Shown: one piece after another, positions 1 to 9,937 of the stretch
Layout of the letters: the number at the start of each line of letters is the position of its first letter
Numbering within the stretch: the first letter of the stretch is position 1
Origin: Methanomicrobiales archaeon
GTDB lineage: Archaea > Halobacteriota > Methanomicrobia > Methanomicrobiales > JACTUA01
Reading direction: 5' to 3'
Assembly (NCBI GenBank): GCA_029907705.1
Contig: JARYLJ010000003.1
Span: 1 to 64,000 of the forward strand
DNA length: 64,000 nt
Notes under the pieces: generated by a model
What the model was told of the DNA's origin: nothing
Databases searched by the model: none
What the model saw: only the letters and a program-made list of their open reading frames with translations
Translations under genes and position numbers: made by a program

Positions 1-235
1 GAGATCCTGTCAGGATACGGGAACTCAATTTACAGCTTAAGGTGTACACTGCCGGTAAACTCATACACCGGATAACCTGGTGCGAGTATTCTTATCGTTT
101 CATAATAGGTCGCAGTAAGATACACGTGAACCAGTTTTTGACCACCTGAGATCGTCCCTTTGTAATCTTCATCGAAATACACTTCAGCTCCTTCCACGTC
201 ACAATAGAGGAGAATATATCCTTTGTCTCCCCCCA

Positions 236-513
236 CTGGAGTGGCAGGGGTGACCGTGATCTCCACCACCTCGTAGTCGGTGTACTCGCCATCGCTGACC
301 GTGAAGTTCACGAAGTAGGTGCCGTTCTGTCCGATCGCCGGAGTCCAGGTGAACCACTGGTCTTGAGTAAAGAACTGGGCACCTTCCGGAAGGTTGGTGG
401 CATTAAAGTAGATCTGATCCTGGTCCGGATCGTAGCCGTCCACGGAGAGAGAGAGCTCGAGACCTTCCGTCGTGTACGGGGTCCGATGTAATCAAGGACA
501 GGTGGCTGGTTGG
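236..513 (-). repeat. 278-bp direct repeat, copy 2 (C-terminal)
   Basis: Identical over its full length to the adjacent copy at 514-791. It encodes one Ig/cadherin-like module of about 93 residues. The period is 278 rather than 279 bases, so each copy is one base short of a whole number of codons. Confidence 0.95.
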
Positions 514-791
514 CTGGAGTGGCAGGGGTGACCGTGATCTCCACCACCTCGTAGTCGGTGTACTCGCCATCGCTGACCGTGAAGTTCACGAAGTAGGTGC
601 CGTTCTGTCCGATCGCCGGAGTCCAGGTGAACCACTGGTCTTGAGTAAAGAACTGGGCACCTTCCGGAAGGTTGGTGGCATTAAAGTAGATCTGATCCTG
701 GTCCGGATCGTAGCCGTCCACGGAGAGAGAGAGCTCGAGACCTTCCGTCGTGTACGGGGTCCGATGTAATCAAGGACAGGTGGCTGGTTGG
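514..791 (-). repeat. 278-bp direct repeat, copy 1
   Basis: Tandem and identical copy of 236-513. Similarity to the repeat start continues for about 20 bases beyond 791, where the PKD-to-repeat linker begins. Identity without a single substitution implies a recent duplication or ongoing gene conversion. Confidence 0.95.
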
Positions 792-2928
792 CTGGAGTGG
801 CAGGGGTGACGGCGATATAATTGGTTTTATTCTCCCAATCAATCCCACTGGCATTTGCAACCCGCAGAGCAACAGAATAGGTTCCTACCGAGGGATATAC
901 GTGAAGGGGAGACGGTTCTGTGCTGGTGTTCCCATCACCAAAATCCCAGTACCATGACAATGGATCAATACAATCAGATTCATCCAAGAATTGGACAGCG
1001 AGAGGAGGGTTTCCGCTCGTAATATTGGCTGAAAATTGTGCGAATGGCCGTACTGATGGGAGAATCTGATTTTCATCCCAGGGCCCAACAAGCGGATAAG
1101 AGTCTAATCCAATAGACGGAATGGAGTGAGGGATATCCCCTATTCCATCTCCATTCTCATCAGGAGCGTCAGCGTCACTCCAGTAGTTACCGGTGTAATT
1201 CGTGAATGCGATGCCCCTATAGGAGTAGGAAACTGGTTCTGGGGAGTGCCATGTATTGACAGAGTCTGCTGTATCTGCATTGACAGAATTATTGATCAGA
1301 TTGTTCTGATAGATTCTGTTCCCGCCCGATGTCGCATACCAGAATTTTAGGCCCACGTTATTCGAATTCAATGTATTCCCATAGACAGTGTTGTTGGTTG
1401 AATCCCAGATGCATATACCATCCCAGATATTTCGAGCAAAGAAATTATTAGCGATGATATTGGAATTACTGGAAGAGTAGAGTAATATTCCACGTTTATT
1501 GTCATTGCCGATATTTCCTTCGATAACGTTGTAGGTACTTCCAAGCGAGAGAAAGAGTGCATACCCTGTACCCCCAGACGGATTATATCCGGAGATTGTA
1601 TTTTGAATGATGTTGTTATGATGATGGCCGATGATCTGAATACCATATACCCCAACATTCGTTCGGGGAGTCAGGGAATTATTCGAGATGGTATTGTAAT
1701 CTGACAGGACATTGATACCAGTGTCGGTATCCTCGAGGATGAACCCGCTAAAGAGTATTCCATTGGCGTTGAGTGTTACTGCAGTCAATCCCTCCGCACG
1801 GATTACAGGTTTTCCGCTCCCAGTATCATTCCCGATGAGGAATACCGATTTACCAATGCTGAGACTTTCGTAATAGACACCACTATCAACAATGATTGTA
1901 TGCCCACCAAGAGTTTCTGGAGCGTTCAGGGCACCTTGGATGGTGGAATAACTGATACCGGTATTCAGGTTGTGAACCGGTTCCGATGACTCTTGCGGCT
2001 CGGTGATCGTGAACGTAACGGCGTTGCTCGACTGTCCATCGGGATTCAACACTTCCAGCTGCCATTCGCCGGGAGCGACATCTTCGAGATAAAAACCGCA
2101 TTCGAGTTCGTTTTCTGACACATATGTGGTATTGAAGGCTAAAATATCGTAATAGGAGGGACGAACCAGCTTCCCACTCGCGCCGTTGAGGAAGTGGCTG
2201 CCGGTTATATCAATAAATACCTCTATACCGGTATTCCCTCCATTGGGATCGATCGAATCGATGGAGTGTGGTCGGTACTGATATACCCTGAAGGCGTCGC
2301 TGAGAGAGGTATTGTATCCATCCATATAGCCGACGAATACGGAATAATCCCTCCAGTATTCCGGCTCGGAAGTACCACTCAGATCGAAGGATGCACCGAG
2401 CTGGCCCTGATTGATATAATCCAAAGATACGGGAGTCAATAATTCATTCAGGCCTTCGTTGAAGAGCCATGCGCCCATATCGTCCGAGAAGTGGCTGCCC
2501 ACAATGGTGATCTCTATCCCCTCCCCCCACGTACCCGATTCGGGAATGATCTGATCGATTCCTATAGGGTCGTAAACGGGGATGGGGTCTACCCGTCCTT
2601 CCTCACCACCAGTGCCGTTGATAACCCAGAGCGTCAATTCTTCAGGGGTATCCGATGGAAAGGAGAAGAGGGCTTCAATCTTGTTCTGACCCCATGATAT
2701 GACTGTTCCATTGAGTTCGAAACCCTGTGTATCATTCATCTTCACGCTGGGATCGTCGAAGCTATCACCCGTGACTGTGTATGTGATTTCCGTCCCCCTG
2801 ACAGCAAAACGTGGCTGGACATCGGTGATGGTACCAGCTCCCGCGCCAAGCACTATTCCAAAGATACTGCACGATATCAATTAAATGAGAAGAATAATTC
2901 CAATATAATCAAAGATTTTCTCTCCCAT

Positions 2929-3231
2929 ACGCAACGTTCCTTCCCCAATTACTTCATCACATGTTGCTGCCTACCGAGCATCAACTGGATGAATCAGCTT
3001 GCCTGTAGTGGTGCTTCGTATGAAGGTCATATTAATGTTTTCTTTTATATCTCAAAAAATAAAATACTTATATAATTAATTTTTATAATAATTTAATATA
3101 TTAATATTGCTATATTTTTAATTATATAATAAGATAATTAAATTATTATAAATTAATATAGGACTTAAATAGGATTTTATGCCAACGATTTCACGATATC
3201 ATAGAGTAAAACCGATTGTTTTAACATCTTG
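2929..3231. other. AT-rich intergenic region
   Basis: About 300 bases with no gene. From about 3040 to 3180 the sequence is nearly all A and T, with several TATA-like stretches that could serve both the surface protein (minus) and the ferredoxin (plus). No convincing small ORF or RNA was seen. Confidence 0.6.
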
Positions 3232-3525
3232 ATGTCCACCATTCCAGTGATGATGTTCCATTTCGATCATACCCATCTCGAGATGGGAGGACCGCGATAT
3301 CATGGTCCGGTTGTCTCACGCCGCCCTATCATACATACCTCGCTATGCAAGCACTGCGGGACCTGCGCCGCTTTCTGTCACATGAGTGCCATTGTCCTGC
3401 TGGATATGGACGGACATATCGAGCTCCATCCGGAGCGCTGTGTAGGCTGCAGAATGTGTCAGCGGGTCTGTCCGGAACATGCGATCGAATTGATGCAGAT
3501 AGAAGCGACGGCCGTCATGGCATGA
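3232..3525 (+). CDS. 2[4Fe-4S] ferredoxin-type protein
   Basis: A protein of about 97 aa. It has two cysteine clusters: CKHCGTCAAFC in the middle and CVGCRMCQRVCP near the C-terminus. Each gives the CxxCxxCxxxC spacing that binds a [4Fe-4S] cluster. Only the second cluster has the usual proline after the last cysteine. The role is probably a small soluble electron carrier; no partner gene is adjacent. The start is uncertain: ATG 3232, or the GTG/ATG run at 3247-3253. The N-terminal 35 residues, rich in His and Met, resemble no domain I recognise. A T-rich terminator follows. Confidence 0.8.
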   Translation: MSTIPVMMFHFDHTHLEMGGPRYHGPVVSRRPIIHTSLCKHCGTCAAFCHMSAIVLLDMDGHIELHPERCVGCRMCQRVCPEHAIELMQIEATAVMA

Positions 3526-3573
3526 ATCATACCGCTGCTTGGGATACATGCAGTTGATCGAACGGACATCCTG

Positions 3574-3589
3574 TTTTTTGATTTTTTTT
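3574..3589 (+). terminator. Oligo-T terminator after the ferredoxin
   Basis: T6 followed by T8 (3574-3579 and 3582-3589) about 50 bases after the ferredoxin stop. Oligo-T tracts are the archaeal intrinsic termination signal. Confidence 0.6.
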
Positions 3590-3752
3590 CCACAATAAAA
3601 AGGATTCTTTTCCTTATGATTGCTTTTTATCATAGGGTCCGTACCGATAGCGGTTTCCTGAGGTTGATTGGGGCAGTGGATTGTCATATGCATGCAAAAA
3701 TGAAAATTTTTTATCCTCGTCATGGCTATATGCATGTTGCGACCAATATTCC

Positions 3753-4808
3753 ATGCAACTTCCCGATATTTTTCCCCTGAAGCGACCTGACATCGATGTT
3801 CTTGCCGAGAGAAGGGATATCGATGGCCTGATCAGAGCGTTGCAGTTTCCGGATTTCGATATCCAGTGGAAGGCAGCCTCGGCTCTCGGTTCCATGGGTG
3901 TGGAGGCTCTTGACCATCTGATCCCGCTCCTCGACCATCCGAGTGTGGATGTCCGTCTGGGCATCATCGAGGCGCTCGGCGAGATGCATAACAGGAAGGC
4001 AACTTTTCCGATGTTCCGGCTGCTCGATGATGAGAGCTTCGAGATCCGGTGGGCGGCTGCCCTCGCACTCGGGGAGATAGGGGATCTCAGAGCCATCGAC
4101 CCTCTCGTGCTGATGCTGGTCGATCCGAACAAGTATGTGAGGTACGGGGCGGCAATCGCGCTGGAGAAGCTGGGATGGCAGCCCGGAAATGTAAATGAAT
4201 TGGTCTGTAACGCGGTGGCGAGGCATGAGTGGGACCAGATCATCCCCCTCGGAAGGGAGGGGGTGGAGCCTCTCCTCCCCTTCCTCAAAGACAGGGATCC
4301 GGAGGTCAGATCGAAGGCAGTCGAGGTGCTCGGGACCCTCGGCGGGGATACTGCGAGGCGATTCTGCAGGGTAGCGCTGTCAGATTCCGATCCGCAGGTG
4401 CGATGGGGAGCAGTGCTCGCCGGGTTGAGATGCGGTATCTCTCACAGGCACATCCCTCTCGGTGTCAGCAGAAGGAAGAGGGGGGAGAAGAATTCGATCG
4501 TCGCCGGTTTCCTGAACTTCATCTTCCCTGGCATGGGTTACCAGTACTCGGGCGCCCTCCCACCGGGGGCAGGTATCGCCCTCTGGCAGGCATATCTGCT
4601 GTGTATGCTCGTCGTCCTGCTCTTCATTCATGGGGGATTCCCCATCACCGGAGCGAAACTTGCGTTCTTCACGCCGCTCTATCCGCTCTATGGATGGATA
4701 GACATATCGGCATGGTTGAGCGGGGCGAATGCACTGCTCTATTTTCCGCCCATTGCCCTTGCACTTCACGTATGGTACAGTGTCGAGAATGCACCCGATG
4801 TCCTTTAG
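3753..4808 (+). CDS. HEAT-repeat membrane protein, copy 1
   Basis: About 351 aa from ATG 3753. This start aligns with the N-terminus of the downstream paralogue; the open frame extends back to 3681. Residues about 25-250 form PBS-lyase-type HEAT repeats with recurring motifs such as VRLGIIEALGE, IRWAAALALGE and VRYGAAIALEKLG. The C-terminal 110 residues hold a TM2-like membrane part beginning FLNFIFPGMGYQY, with two to three hydrophobic segments. It is the first gene of an operon with a paralogue (15-base gap) and a voltage-gated K+ channel. HEAT repeats are protein-binding scaffolds, so a membrane-anchored adaptor is a fair inference; the partner is unknown. Stop is TAG. Confidence 0.8.
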   Translation: MQLPDIFPLKRPDIDVLAERRDIDGLIRALQFPDFDIQWKAASALGSMGVEALDHLIPLLDHPSVDVRLGIIEALGEMHNRKATFPMFRLLDDESFEIRWAAALALGEIGDLRAIDPLVLMLVDPNKYVRYGAAIALEKLGWQPGNVNELVCNAVARHEWDQIIPLGREGVEPLLPFLKDRDPEVRSKAVEVLGTLGGDTARRFCRVALSDSDPQVRWGAVLAGLRCGISHRHIPLGVSRRKRGEKNSIVAGFLNFIFPGMGYQYSGALPPGAGIALWQAYLLCMLVVLLFIHGGFPITGAKLAFFTPLYPLYGWIDISAWLSGANALLYFPPIALALHVWYSVENAPDVL

Positions 4809-4823
4809 GAGAGATGAGTCAGC

Positions 4824-5774
4824 ATGAGATGGCCGATCAGGAATAAACCGAATATTCCACTGCTGCTGGAGCAGAGAGATATCAGCGGGTTGATCAGAGC
4901 CCTTCGCCACCCCGATACCACGGTACAGTGGCAGGCGGCAGAGGCACTGGGAAATCTCGGAAGAGGGGGGCTGGACCATCTGCTGCGCTCCCTGAAGCAT
5001 CGGGATCGGGAGGTGAGGCTGGGTGTCATCGAGGCCCTCGGAGAGATCCGGGATCCTGGATCCGTGCCTGCCCTCCTGGAGATATGCACGGATCCGAGTG
5101 TCGAGGTGCGGTGGGCCACCGCCATCGCGCTGGGGGAGATAGGTGATAAAAGGGCGATCGAAAGGCTGATCCCGATGCTCGGGGATTCGGATAAATATGT
5201 GCGTTACGGTGCAGCGATCGCACTCGAAAAGCTGGGGTGGGAGCCTGCGGATGAGCGCGAGCGTACGATGCTCCTCCTCGGGAAGCAGGAATGGGAGGGT
5301 CTCGCCCGACTCGGAGAGCATGCGATCAGGGCGCTCTCGCGGGCGATGAAGGACAGGCATGCGGATGTCAGGATCAAAGCGATGGAGGTGCTGGGCGATA
5401 TCGGCTCTCCGAAGGGGATCTACCTCGTGGTGCGGGGGCTCCGGGACGAGAATCCATCCGTCAGGTGGAAGGCGGTGCTGGCAGGCCCGAAGTGCGGGAT
5501 ACATCTGATGTATCTTCCTCGCGGTCTTAACAAGAGGCCATGGATCAGGAAGAATCCGAGGATTGCGGCATTTCTGAACTTTATACTGCCCGGTCAGGGA
5601 TACAACTATCTGGGATTATGGTTCGGGACGCTCATTTTTCAGGTGGATGTCACCCTGACGCTCTACATGCTCTCCTTTGGCGGTGAACAGCTGACGTATA
5701 TGGTCATGCTGCCCATCTACGCGCTCTTTGCACTTCACGCCTGGTTCATCGCACAGAAGATGCCCGAGCTGTGA
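4824..5774 (+). CDS. HEAT-repeat membrane protein, copy 2
   Basis: A 316-aa paralogue of the preceding gene with the same plan: about five HEAT repeats (VRLGVIEALGE, VRWATAIALGE, VRYGAAIALEKLGW) and then a TM2-like C-terminal part (FLNFILPGQGYNYLG). The start ATG 4824 follows a purine-rich GGAGAG. The C-terminal membrane part is shorter than in copy 1. The two genes arose by tandem duplication and have diverged strongly outside the repeat motifs. A 9-base gap to the K+ channel gene indicates co-translation and suggests that these scaffolds work with or on the channel, although nothing in the sequence proves it. Confidence 0.8.
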   Translation: MRWPIRNKPNIPLLLEQRDISGLIRALRHPDTTVQWQAAEALGNLGRGGLDHLLRSLKHRDREVRLGVIEALGEIRDPGSVPALLEICTDPSVEVRWATAIALGEIGDKRAIERLIPMLGDSDKYVRYGAAIALEKLGWEPADERERTMLLLGKQEWEGLARLGEHAIRALSRAMKDRHADVRIKAMEVLGDIGSPKGIYLVVRGLRDENPSVRWKAVLAGPKCGIHLMYLPRGLNKRPWIRKNPRIAAFLNFILPGQGYNYLGLWFGTLIFQVDVTLTLYMLSFGGEQLTYMVMLPIYALFALHAWFIAQKMPEL

Positions 5775-5783
5775 GAGGATAGG

Positions 5784-6668
5784 ATGGAGGGCGAAGAGTT
5801 ATCCAGTGTTCAGCGGTTCAGGAAAAATGTGCACCGCATCGTAGAAGCGGCGAGGAACGGCGACGGGGCGAGCCGAAGATTCGATCTCTTCATGCTCGCG
5901 CTGATCAGTGCGAATGTGCTGGTCGTGATTCTGGAGACGGTAAAATTTATTGAGGCGAACTATTTCTTCTATCTTCACTGGTTCGATGTGATCTCGGTAG
6001 GGATCTTCACCGTCGAATACATCCTTCGCCTGTGGAGCTGTACCGTCGAAGAACGCTACCGGAATCCGGTACTGGGAAGATTGAGGTTCGCCCTCACCCC
6101 CCTCGCAATCATCGATCTCCTCGCCATTCTGCCTTTTTATTTGCCGATGATCATACCCCTGGATCTCAGGTTCGTCCGTATCGTGAGGCTCTTCAGGATC
6201 ACAAGGGTGCTGAAGTTCGGGCGTTACTCCGAGAGCATTCAGACCTTCGAGAGAGTATTCGAGAAAAAGTGGGAGGAGCTTCTGATGGCCTTCTTTGTCG
6301 TGCTTGTCATTCTGGTCCTCTGCTCCAGCGTGATGTATTTTGCCGAGCATGAGGTGCAGCCCGATAAGTTCGGGTCAATCCCTGATGCGATGTGGTGGGG
6401 GGTGATCACACTGGCGACCGTAGGCTATGGAGATGTGTACCCGATCACTGCCCTTGGCAAGGTGATGGGGGGCTTCGTTGCATTGCTCGGGATTGCGGTG
6501 TACGCCCTGCCCACCGGTGTCCTCGCGGCAGGTTTCGCGGAAGAGCTGCAGTCCAGAAAGAGGAATACCACTCAAATGGTTTGCCCTTACTGCGGACATG
6601 AGATTTCATTGAATAATGGGTGCCATCCTGCTGATCGGAAGAATAATGTGAATAATGCGAAGAGATGA
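5784..6668 (+). CDS. Voltage-gated potassium channel (6TM, KvAP-like)
   Basis: 294 aa. Six membrane segments are visible. S4 carries regularly spaced arginines (RFVRIVRLFRITRVLKFGR), the voltage-sensor pattern. The pore loop has the K+ selectivity filter TVGYGD. The last 40 residues hold CPYCGHE and a later Cys/His, a possible half zinc ribbon in the cytoplasm. Length and order match archaeal Kv channels. The start ATG 5784 lies 9 bases after the HEAT copy 2 stop, behind a GAGAGGAT ribosome site. It acts in the cell membrane as a K+ conductance gated by potential. Third gene of the HEAT-HEAT-channel operon. Confidence 0.93.
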   Translation: MEGEELSSVQRFRKNVHRIVEAARNGDGASRRFDLFMLALISANVLVVILETVKFIEANYFFYLHWFDVISVGIFTVEYILRLWSCTVEERYRNPVLGRLRFALTPLAIIDLLAILPFYLPMIIPLDLRFVRIVRLFRITRVLKFGRYSESIQTFERVFEKKWEELLMAFFVVLVILVLCSSVMYFAEHEVQPDKFGSIPDAMWWGVITLATVGYGDVYPITALGKVMGGFVALLGIAVYALPTGVLAAGFAEELQSRKRNTTQMVCPYCGHEISLNNGCHPADRKNNVNNAKR

Positions 6669-6956
6669 AGATATCCTGGATCTGTGTACAGGGAGGAGGG
6701 CAAAACGGATACCCCCTGTTATCCTTGGGAGGGGGCTGGCTCCTCGTCCATCGTTCATTCGAATTGATCGCCATTTGCGGGCCAGCATCAACCATCTCAT
6801 AATGGCTAAAAACTTGTTTATACTCTTGTATACGACCCTGCCGGCGACTTTCCAGTTATTTATTTTGTGGTGAAGAAGAGTTTGACTCAGTCGATGGCTT
6901 CTTAAATTTTTAATTGCGCAGAACCCCGAACTCGAGCCGAAAAATCTGGTTCTCGC
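6669..6956. other. Intergenic region with GC hairpin
   Basis: About 290 bases between convergent genes. At 6712-6735 CCCCCT pairs with AGGGGG around a 12-base loop, a possible 3' processing or termination structure for the channel operon. No convincing gene. Confidence 0.4.
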
Positions 6957-7166
6957 TCATATCCAGGAGAGGATACGGGCGAATAGCAGGAGCTTTCCCA
7001 TACCGAGGACCAGGAGCCCGGCATAAAGGAACTTCTCGTAGCTTATCGAATGGATGATCTGTGTGATGGAGAGGCGTTCGGTATCTTCTATCGCCAGCAG
7101 CTCCATGTATTCGGAGCTCTTGCCGCCGTATACCGGTTCGTTTTTCTGATGGTATTCACAGTCCAT
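6957..7166 (-). CDS. Small single-span membrane protein, unknown
   Basis: 69 aa from ATG 7166. The N-terminal 45 residues are polar and charged. The C-terminal 22 residues form one hydrophobic helix (FLYAGLLVLGMGKLLLFA). The composition is protein-like and an AT-rich promoter region lies just upstream. I do not recognise a family. It is probably a tail-anchored small protein and stands alone. Confidence 0.45.
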   Translation of the reverse strand: MDCEYHQKNEPVYGGKSSEYMELLAIEDTERLSITQIIHSISYEKFLYAGLLVLGMGKLLLFARILSWI

Positions 7167-7537
7167 GGATAATTAATTTACTTTATAGTATATATAAATT
7201 ACTAAATTATTAATCTATTAATTTATATTTATAATTATAATAGCCATTAAATTTTTGATAAAATGACAAAATAAAATAAAATTTCAAATTTAAAAATTTG
7301 AATTATATTTATATAAAAAATAAAAGTTAAATGAATCATGCATGTATTCATCCTGCCCAACACAACAACAGCCGGTGGATGCAGTGACGGAGACACTCTA
7401 TTCAATAATAGGGCACCACTATGAGGCAATATCCGATTCAAAAAATACAATGGATCGCTCAGATTCCGTAGTTCAGTTTTCCCTCTATTTCCACTGGTTC
7501 AACTGAAGACAGGTAAAGCATATATCTTCTACATGCC
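7167..7537. other. AT-rich intergenic region
   Basis: About 370 bases. 7180-7330 is over 80 percent A+T, with many TATA-like motifs. No RNA or credible ORF was seen; minus-strand open frames here are low-complexity. Confidence 0.5.
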
Positions 7538-7894
7538 ATGATCGTCTGTGGTCATATGCCCGAAATCTCGAGCGATGAGAGAGGGCGGCGTGCATTTCAG
7601 CTGCACCGGGAGAAGGCCGTCGATAATGCCATCGAGAAGATCAGGGAGAGCACAGGTCCGGCGTGGAGGGCACTCTCCACTTCGGAGATCGAGCTGCTGA
7701 GGTACATGCTGGGCGAGAGCTGGGTCGCCACAGGCAAAGCCACGTGGGAGAGGTTCTCTTTCTCCCGTCTGACAAGAAAGGATCTGGAAGAGATGATCTC
7801 ACTGGGCGCGAGTGTTAGAAGGAGGGAGAAGACCGAAGGAGAGGCGGTGGAGAGAGTGATCGGTATTCTCCAGAGAACACTCTCACCCACCTAG
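7538..7894 (+). CDS. Hypothetical protein (helical)
   Basis: 118 aa from ATG 7538; a second ATG at 7556 is possible. Charged and mostly helical, with no membrane segment and no motif I recognise. Codon use fits the neighbours. It is convergent with ATP synthase operon 1, and its last 12 bases overlap the end of atpD. Stop is TAG. Confidence 0.55.
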   Translation: MIVCGHMPEISSDERGRRAFQLHREKAVDNAIEKIRESTGPAWRALSTSEIELLRYMLGESWVATGKATWERFSFSRLTRKDLEEMISLGASVRRREKTEGEAVERVIGILQRTLSPT

Positions 7895-8536
7895 CGGGGC
7901 AGAGGCCATCTTCTTCCGCTCGATGATCTTCTTCACCTTCTTCAGCCGGAAGAGATCCTCTCTCTCCCGTTCATCGATGACGATCCCGATATATTTTGCC
8001 TGTTTCTTCAGATCAGGGATCAGTATCTGCTCCAGTGCATTCACACGCCTTCTCGTCATCTGGATCTCGCCCCCCAGCCGGTTCAATGCGGTCTCCGTCT
8101 CCGCAAGTTCGAGGATGAGATCGAGCGTGTTCTCGAACTTCTCCGCCACTTCGTCGATCCGGCTGCTGACGGAGATGACACTGTACCCCCTGTCGAATGT
8201 ACTTCGAAGGAAGTTCTTCTTCTCGATGATGGGCACCGGGACCCCCATCACGTTCTTACCCTTGATGTCCACGCTGGTTCCTTTGCGGGTCGCCATCGAC
8301 GCCGACCTCAGGGTGACCGGCTCATCGATCGCGAGGGCCATGAGCAGGTAGCGGTTCGCAATCGCGGAGACGTTTTCCAGCTCCTCCCGTGAGAGCGATA
8401 CGTTCTCCATCACACGGAAGAACTCTCGTATGAGCGCATCCATCTTCTCCCTAAGAAGATCCCTGCCCTGCTCCGCGAGCTTGATCTGTGCCTTCTTCCT
8501 GATCAGCTCCGTCCTCGTGGGAGTGACCTGCTCCAT
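7883..8536 (-). CDS. atpD: A-type ATP synthase subunit D (operon 1)
   Basis: 217 aa. Central-stalk subunit of the A1 motor: a long antiparallel coiled coil that turns inside the A3B3 head and couples it to the rotor. The N-terminus TPTRTELIRKKAQIKLAEQG is the family signature, and the C-terminal half is again helical with the ERxxLFRLKKVK motif. It is the last gene of operon 1, 6 bases after atpB. It is diverged from the copy at 21295-21924, which keeps the same start motif. Confidence 0.95.
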   Translation of the reverse strand: MEQVTPTRTELIRKKAQIKLAEQGRDLLREKMDALIREFFRVMENVSLSREELENVSAIANRYLLMALAIDEPVTLRSASMATRKGTSVDIKGKNVMGVPVPIIEKKNFLRSTFDRGYSVISVSSRIDEVAEKFENTLDLILELAETETALNRLGGEIQMTRRRVNALEQILIPDLKKQAKYIGIVIDEREREDLFRLKKVKKIIERKKMASAPLGG

Positions 8537-8542
8537 ACCGTA

Positions 8543-9937
8543 TCACTTCTTTCTCGAGGGATGGTACTTCTGAATATACTCCCTCTTAATGCGCTTCAGC
8601 TCCTCCTCTGGCAATAGTGTGAGAAGGGACCATGCGATATCGAATGTCCGCTCAATGTCACGATCTTCGTCACCCTGCGTGATGAACTTCTTCTCGAACT
8701 CGTCTGCGAACTTCAGGTACTTCTTGTCCAGGTCGGTGAGCGCCTCCTCGCCGACGATCGCGACCAGCCTCCTCAGATCCCGTCCGTAGGCATAGGAGGA
8801 ATAGAGCTGATCTGCGACGTTCCTGTGATCCTCCCTCGTCTTCCCTGCCCCTATACCCAGATTCATCAGTCTCGAGAGGCAGGGCAGCGCATCCACCGGA
8901 GGATCTCCACCCCGTCTGAAGAGATCCCTGCTCATGACGATCTGCCCCTCGGTGATGTAACCCGTGAGGTCGGGCACCGGATGGGTGATATCATCGTCGG
9001 GCATCGTCAGGATGGGAAGCTGCGTGATTGAGCCGCGTCTCCCCTTGATCCTGCCCGCCCTCTCGTAGATGGAGGCGAGGTCGGTGTACATGTAACCAGG
9101 ATATCCACGCCGGCCAGGCACCTCTTCACGTGCAGTGGAGATCTCGCGAAGGGCCTCGCAGTAGTTGATCATGTCGGTGAGGATCACGAGGACGTGGAGG
9201 TCGTGGGAATAGGCGAGGAACTCCGCCGCGGTGAGGGCGCATCTCGGCGTGGCAAGCCTTTCTATGGTCGGGTCATCCGCCAGGTTCATGAAGAATATCA
9301 CCCGCTCCAGCGCCCCGGTGCGTTCGAAGTCCCTCATGAAGAAGGATGCCTCCTTGAAGGTGATTCCCATGGCAGCGAAGACGACAGCGAACTGCTCACC
9401 CTCGCCGACCACCTTCGCCTGCCTCGCGATCTGTGCTGCCAGCTTGTTCGCGGGCAGCCCGGCACCCGAGAAGATTGGGAGCTTCTGTCCCCTCACGAGC
9501 GTGTTCAGGCCATCTATCACGGATATGCCCGTCTGGATGAAGTCCGATGGTTTGTCTCTGGAGGCAGGGTTGATCGGTCTTCCGTTGATATCGAGCCTCT
9601 CCTCCTCGATGATCTCAGGTCCACCGTCCCGCGGCCTGCCGATCCCATCGAATATCCGCCCCATCATATCGGGGGATACACCCAGCAGCATGGGTTCGCC
9701 GGTGAATCTCACCTTCGTGTTGAAGTTATCGATACCTCTTGTCCCCTCGAAGACCTGTACCACGGCCATCTCCTTTGATATATCCAGCACCTGTCCCCGC
9801 CTCCTCTCCCCTGAAGGCAGCGTGATCTCGGCGATCTCGCCATAGGAGACGTTCTTAACGTTCCTGACGAAGATCAGGGGGCCCGAGACGTAGCTGACCG
9901 TTCTGTACTGCTTTGTGACGAGAGATTGCGGACTCAT
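8543..9937 (-). CDS. atpB: A-type ATP synthase subunit B (operon 1)
   Basis: 464 aa, the normal length. Non-catalytic nucleotide-binding subunit that alternates with A in the hexameric head. The family motifs [34 protein letters not shown] and [19 protein letters not shown] are present, and the segment equivalent to the catalytic P-loop is degenerate as expected for B. Its start overlaps the end of atpA by 4 bases, so the two are translationally coupled. Confidence 0.97.
   Translation of the reverse strand: MSPQSLVTKQYRTVSYVSGPLIFVRNVKNVSYGEIAEITLPSGERRRGQVLDISKEMAVVQVFEGTRGIDNFNTKVRFTGEPMLLGVSPDMMGRIFDGIGRPRDGGPEIIEEERLDINGRPINPASRDKPSDFIQTGISVIDGLNTLVRGQKLPIFSGAGLPANKLAAQIARQAKVVGEGEQFAVVFAAMGITFKEASFFMRDFERTGALERVIFFMNLADDPTIERLATPRCALTAAEFLAYSHDLHVLVILTDMINYCEALREISTAREEVPGRRGYPGYMYTDLASIYERAGRIKGRRGSITQLPILTMPDDDITHPVPDLTGYITEGQIVMSRDLFRRGGDPPVDALPCLSRLMNLGIGAGKTREDHRNVADQLYSSYAYGRDLRRLVAIVGEEALTDLDKKYLKFADEFEKKFITQGDEDRDIERTFDIAWSLLTLLPEEELKRIKREYIQKYHPSRKK

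Larger units (their letters stand above)
30..2928 (-). pseudogene. Broken secreted surface protein (IPT/TIG, NosD beta-helix, PKD, Ig-like repeats, PEGA)
   Basis: The longest open piece is 586-2880. Reading order is: signal-peptide-like segment, two IPT/TIG-like domains, a NosD-type parallel beta-helix, a PKD domain (WYWDFGDGNTS), two identical Ig/cadherin-like repeats and a C-terminal PEGA domain ending at 30. This is the usual build of a methanogen cell-surface protein. Three lesions interrupt it. An ATG at 2928 opens 15 codons of a hydrophobic leader, and then an in-frame TAA (2881-2883) splits the leader from the rest, which could only start at TTG 2880. In each repeat one base is missing in a CCCC run (near 479 and 757), so the reading frame shifts; restoring one C gives a continuous protein. 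A functional product would need a downstream start and two corrections. The domain calls are firm. Whether this is true decay or a sequence error at the C runs is open. Confidence 0.8.

Noticed and set aside
4-16. ATCCTG/CAGGAT palindrome after the surface gene as terminator
   Set aside because: Loop too short and no T run follows on the minus strand.
4380-5504. Long minus-strand frame opposite the HEAT genes
   Set aside because: Composition is that of a reverse-strand shadow of GC-rich coding DNA, and the HEAT motifs on the plus strand are unambiguous.
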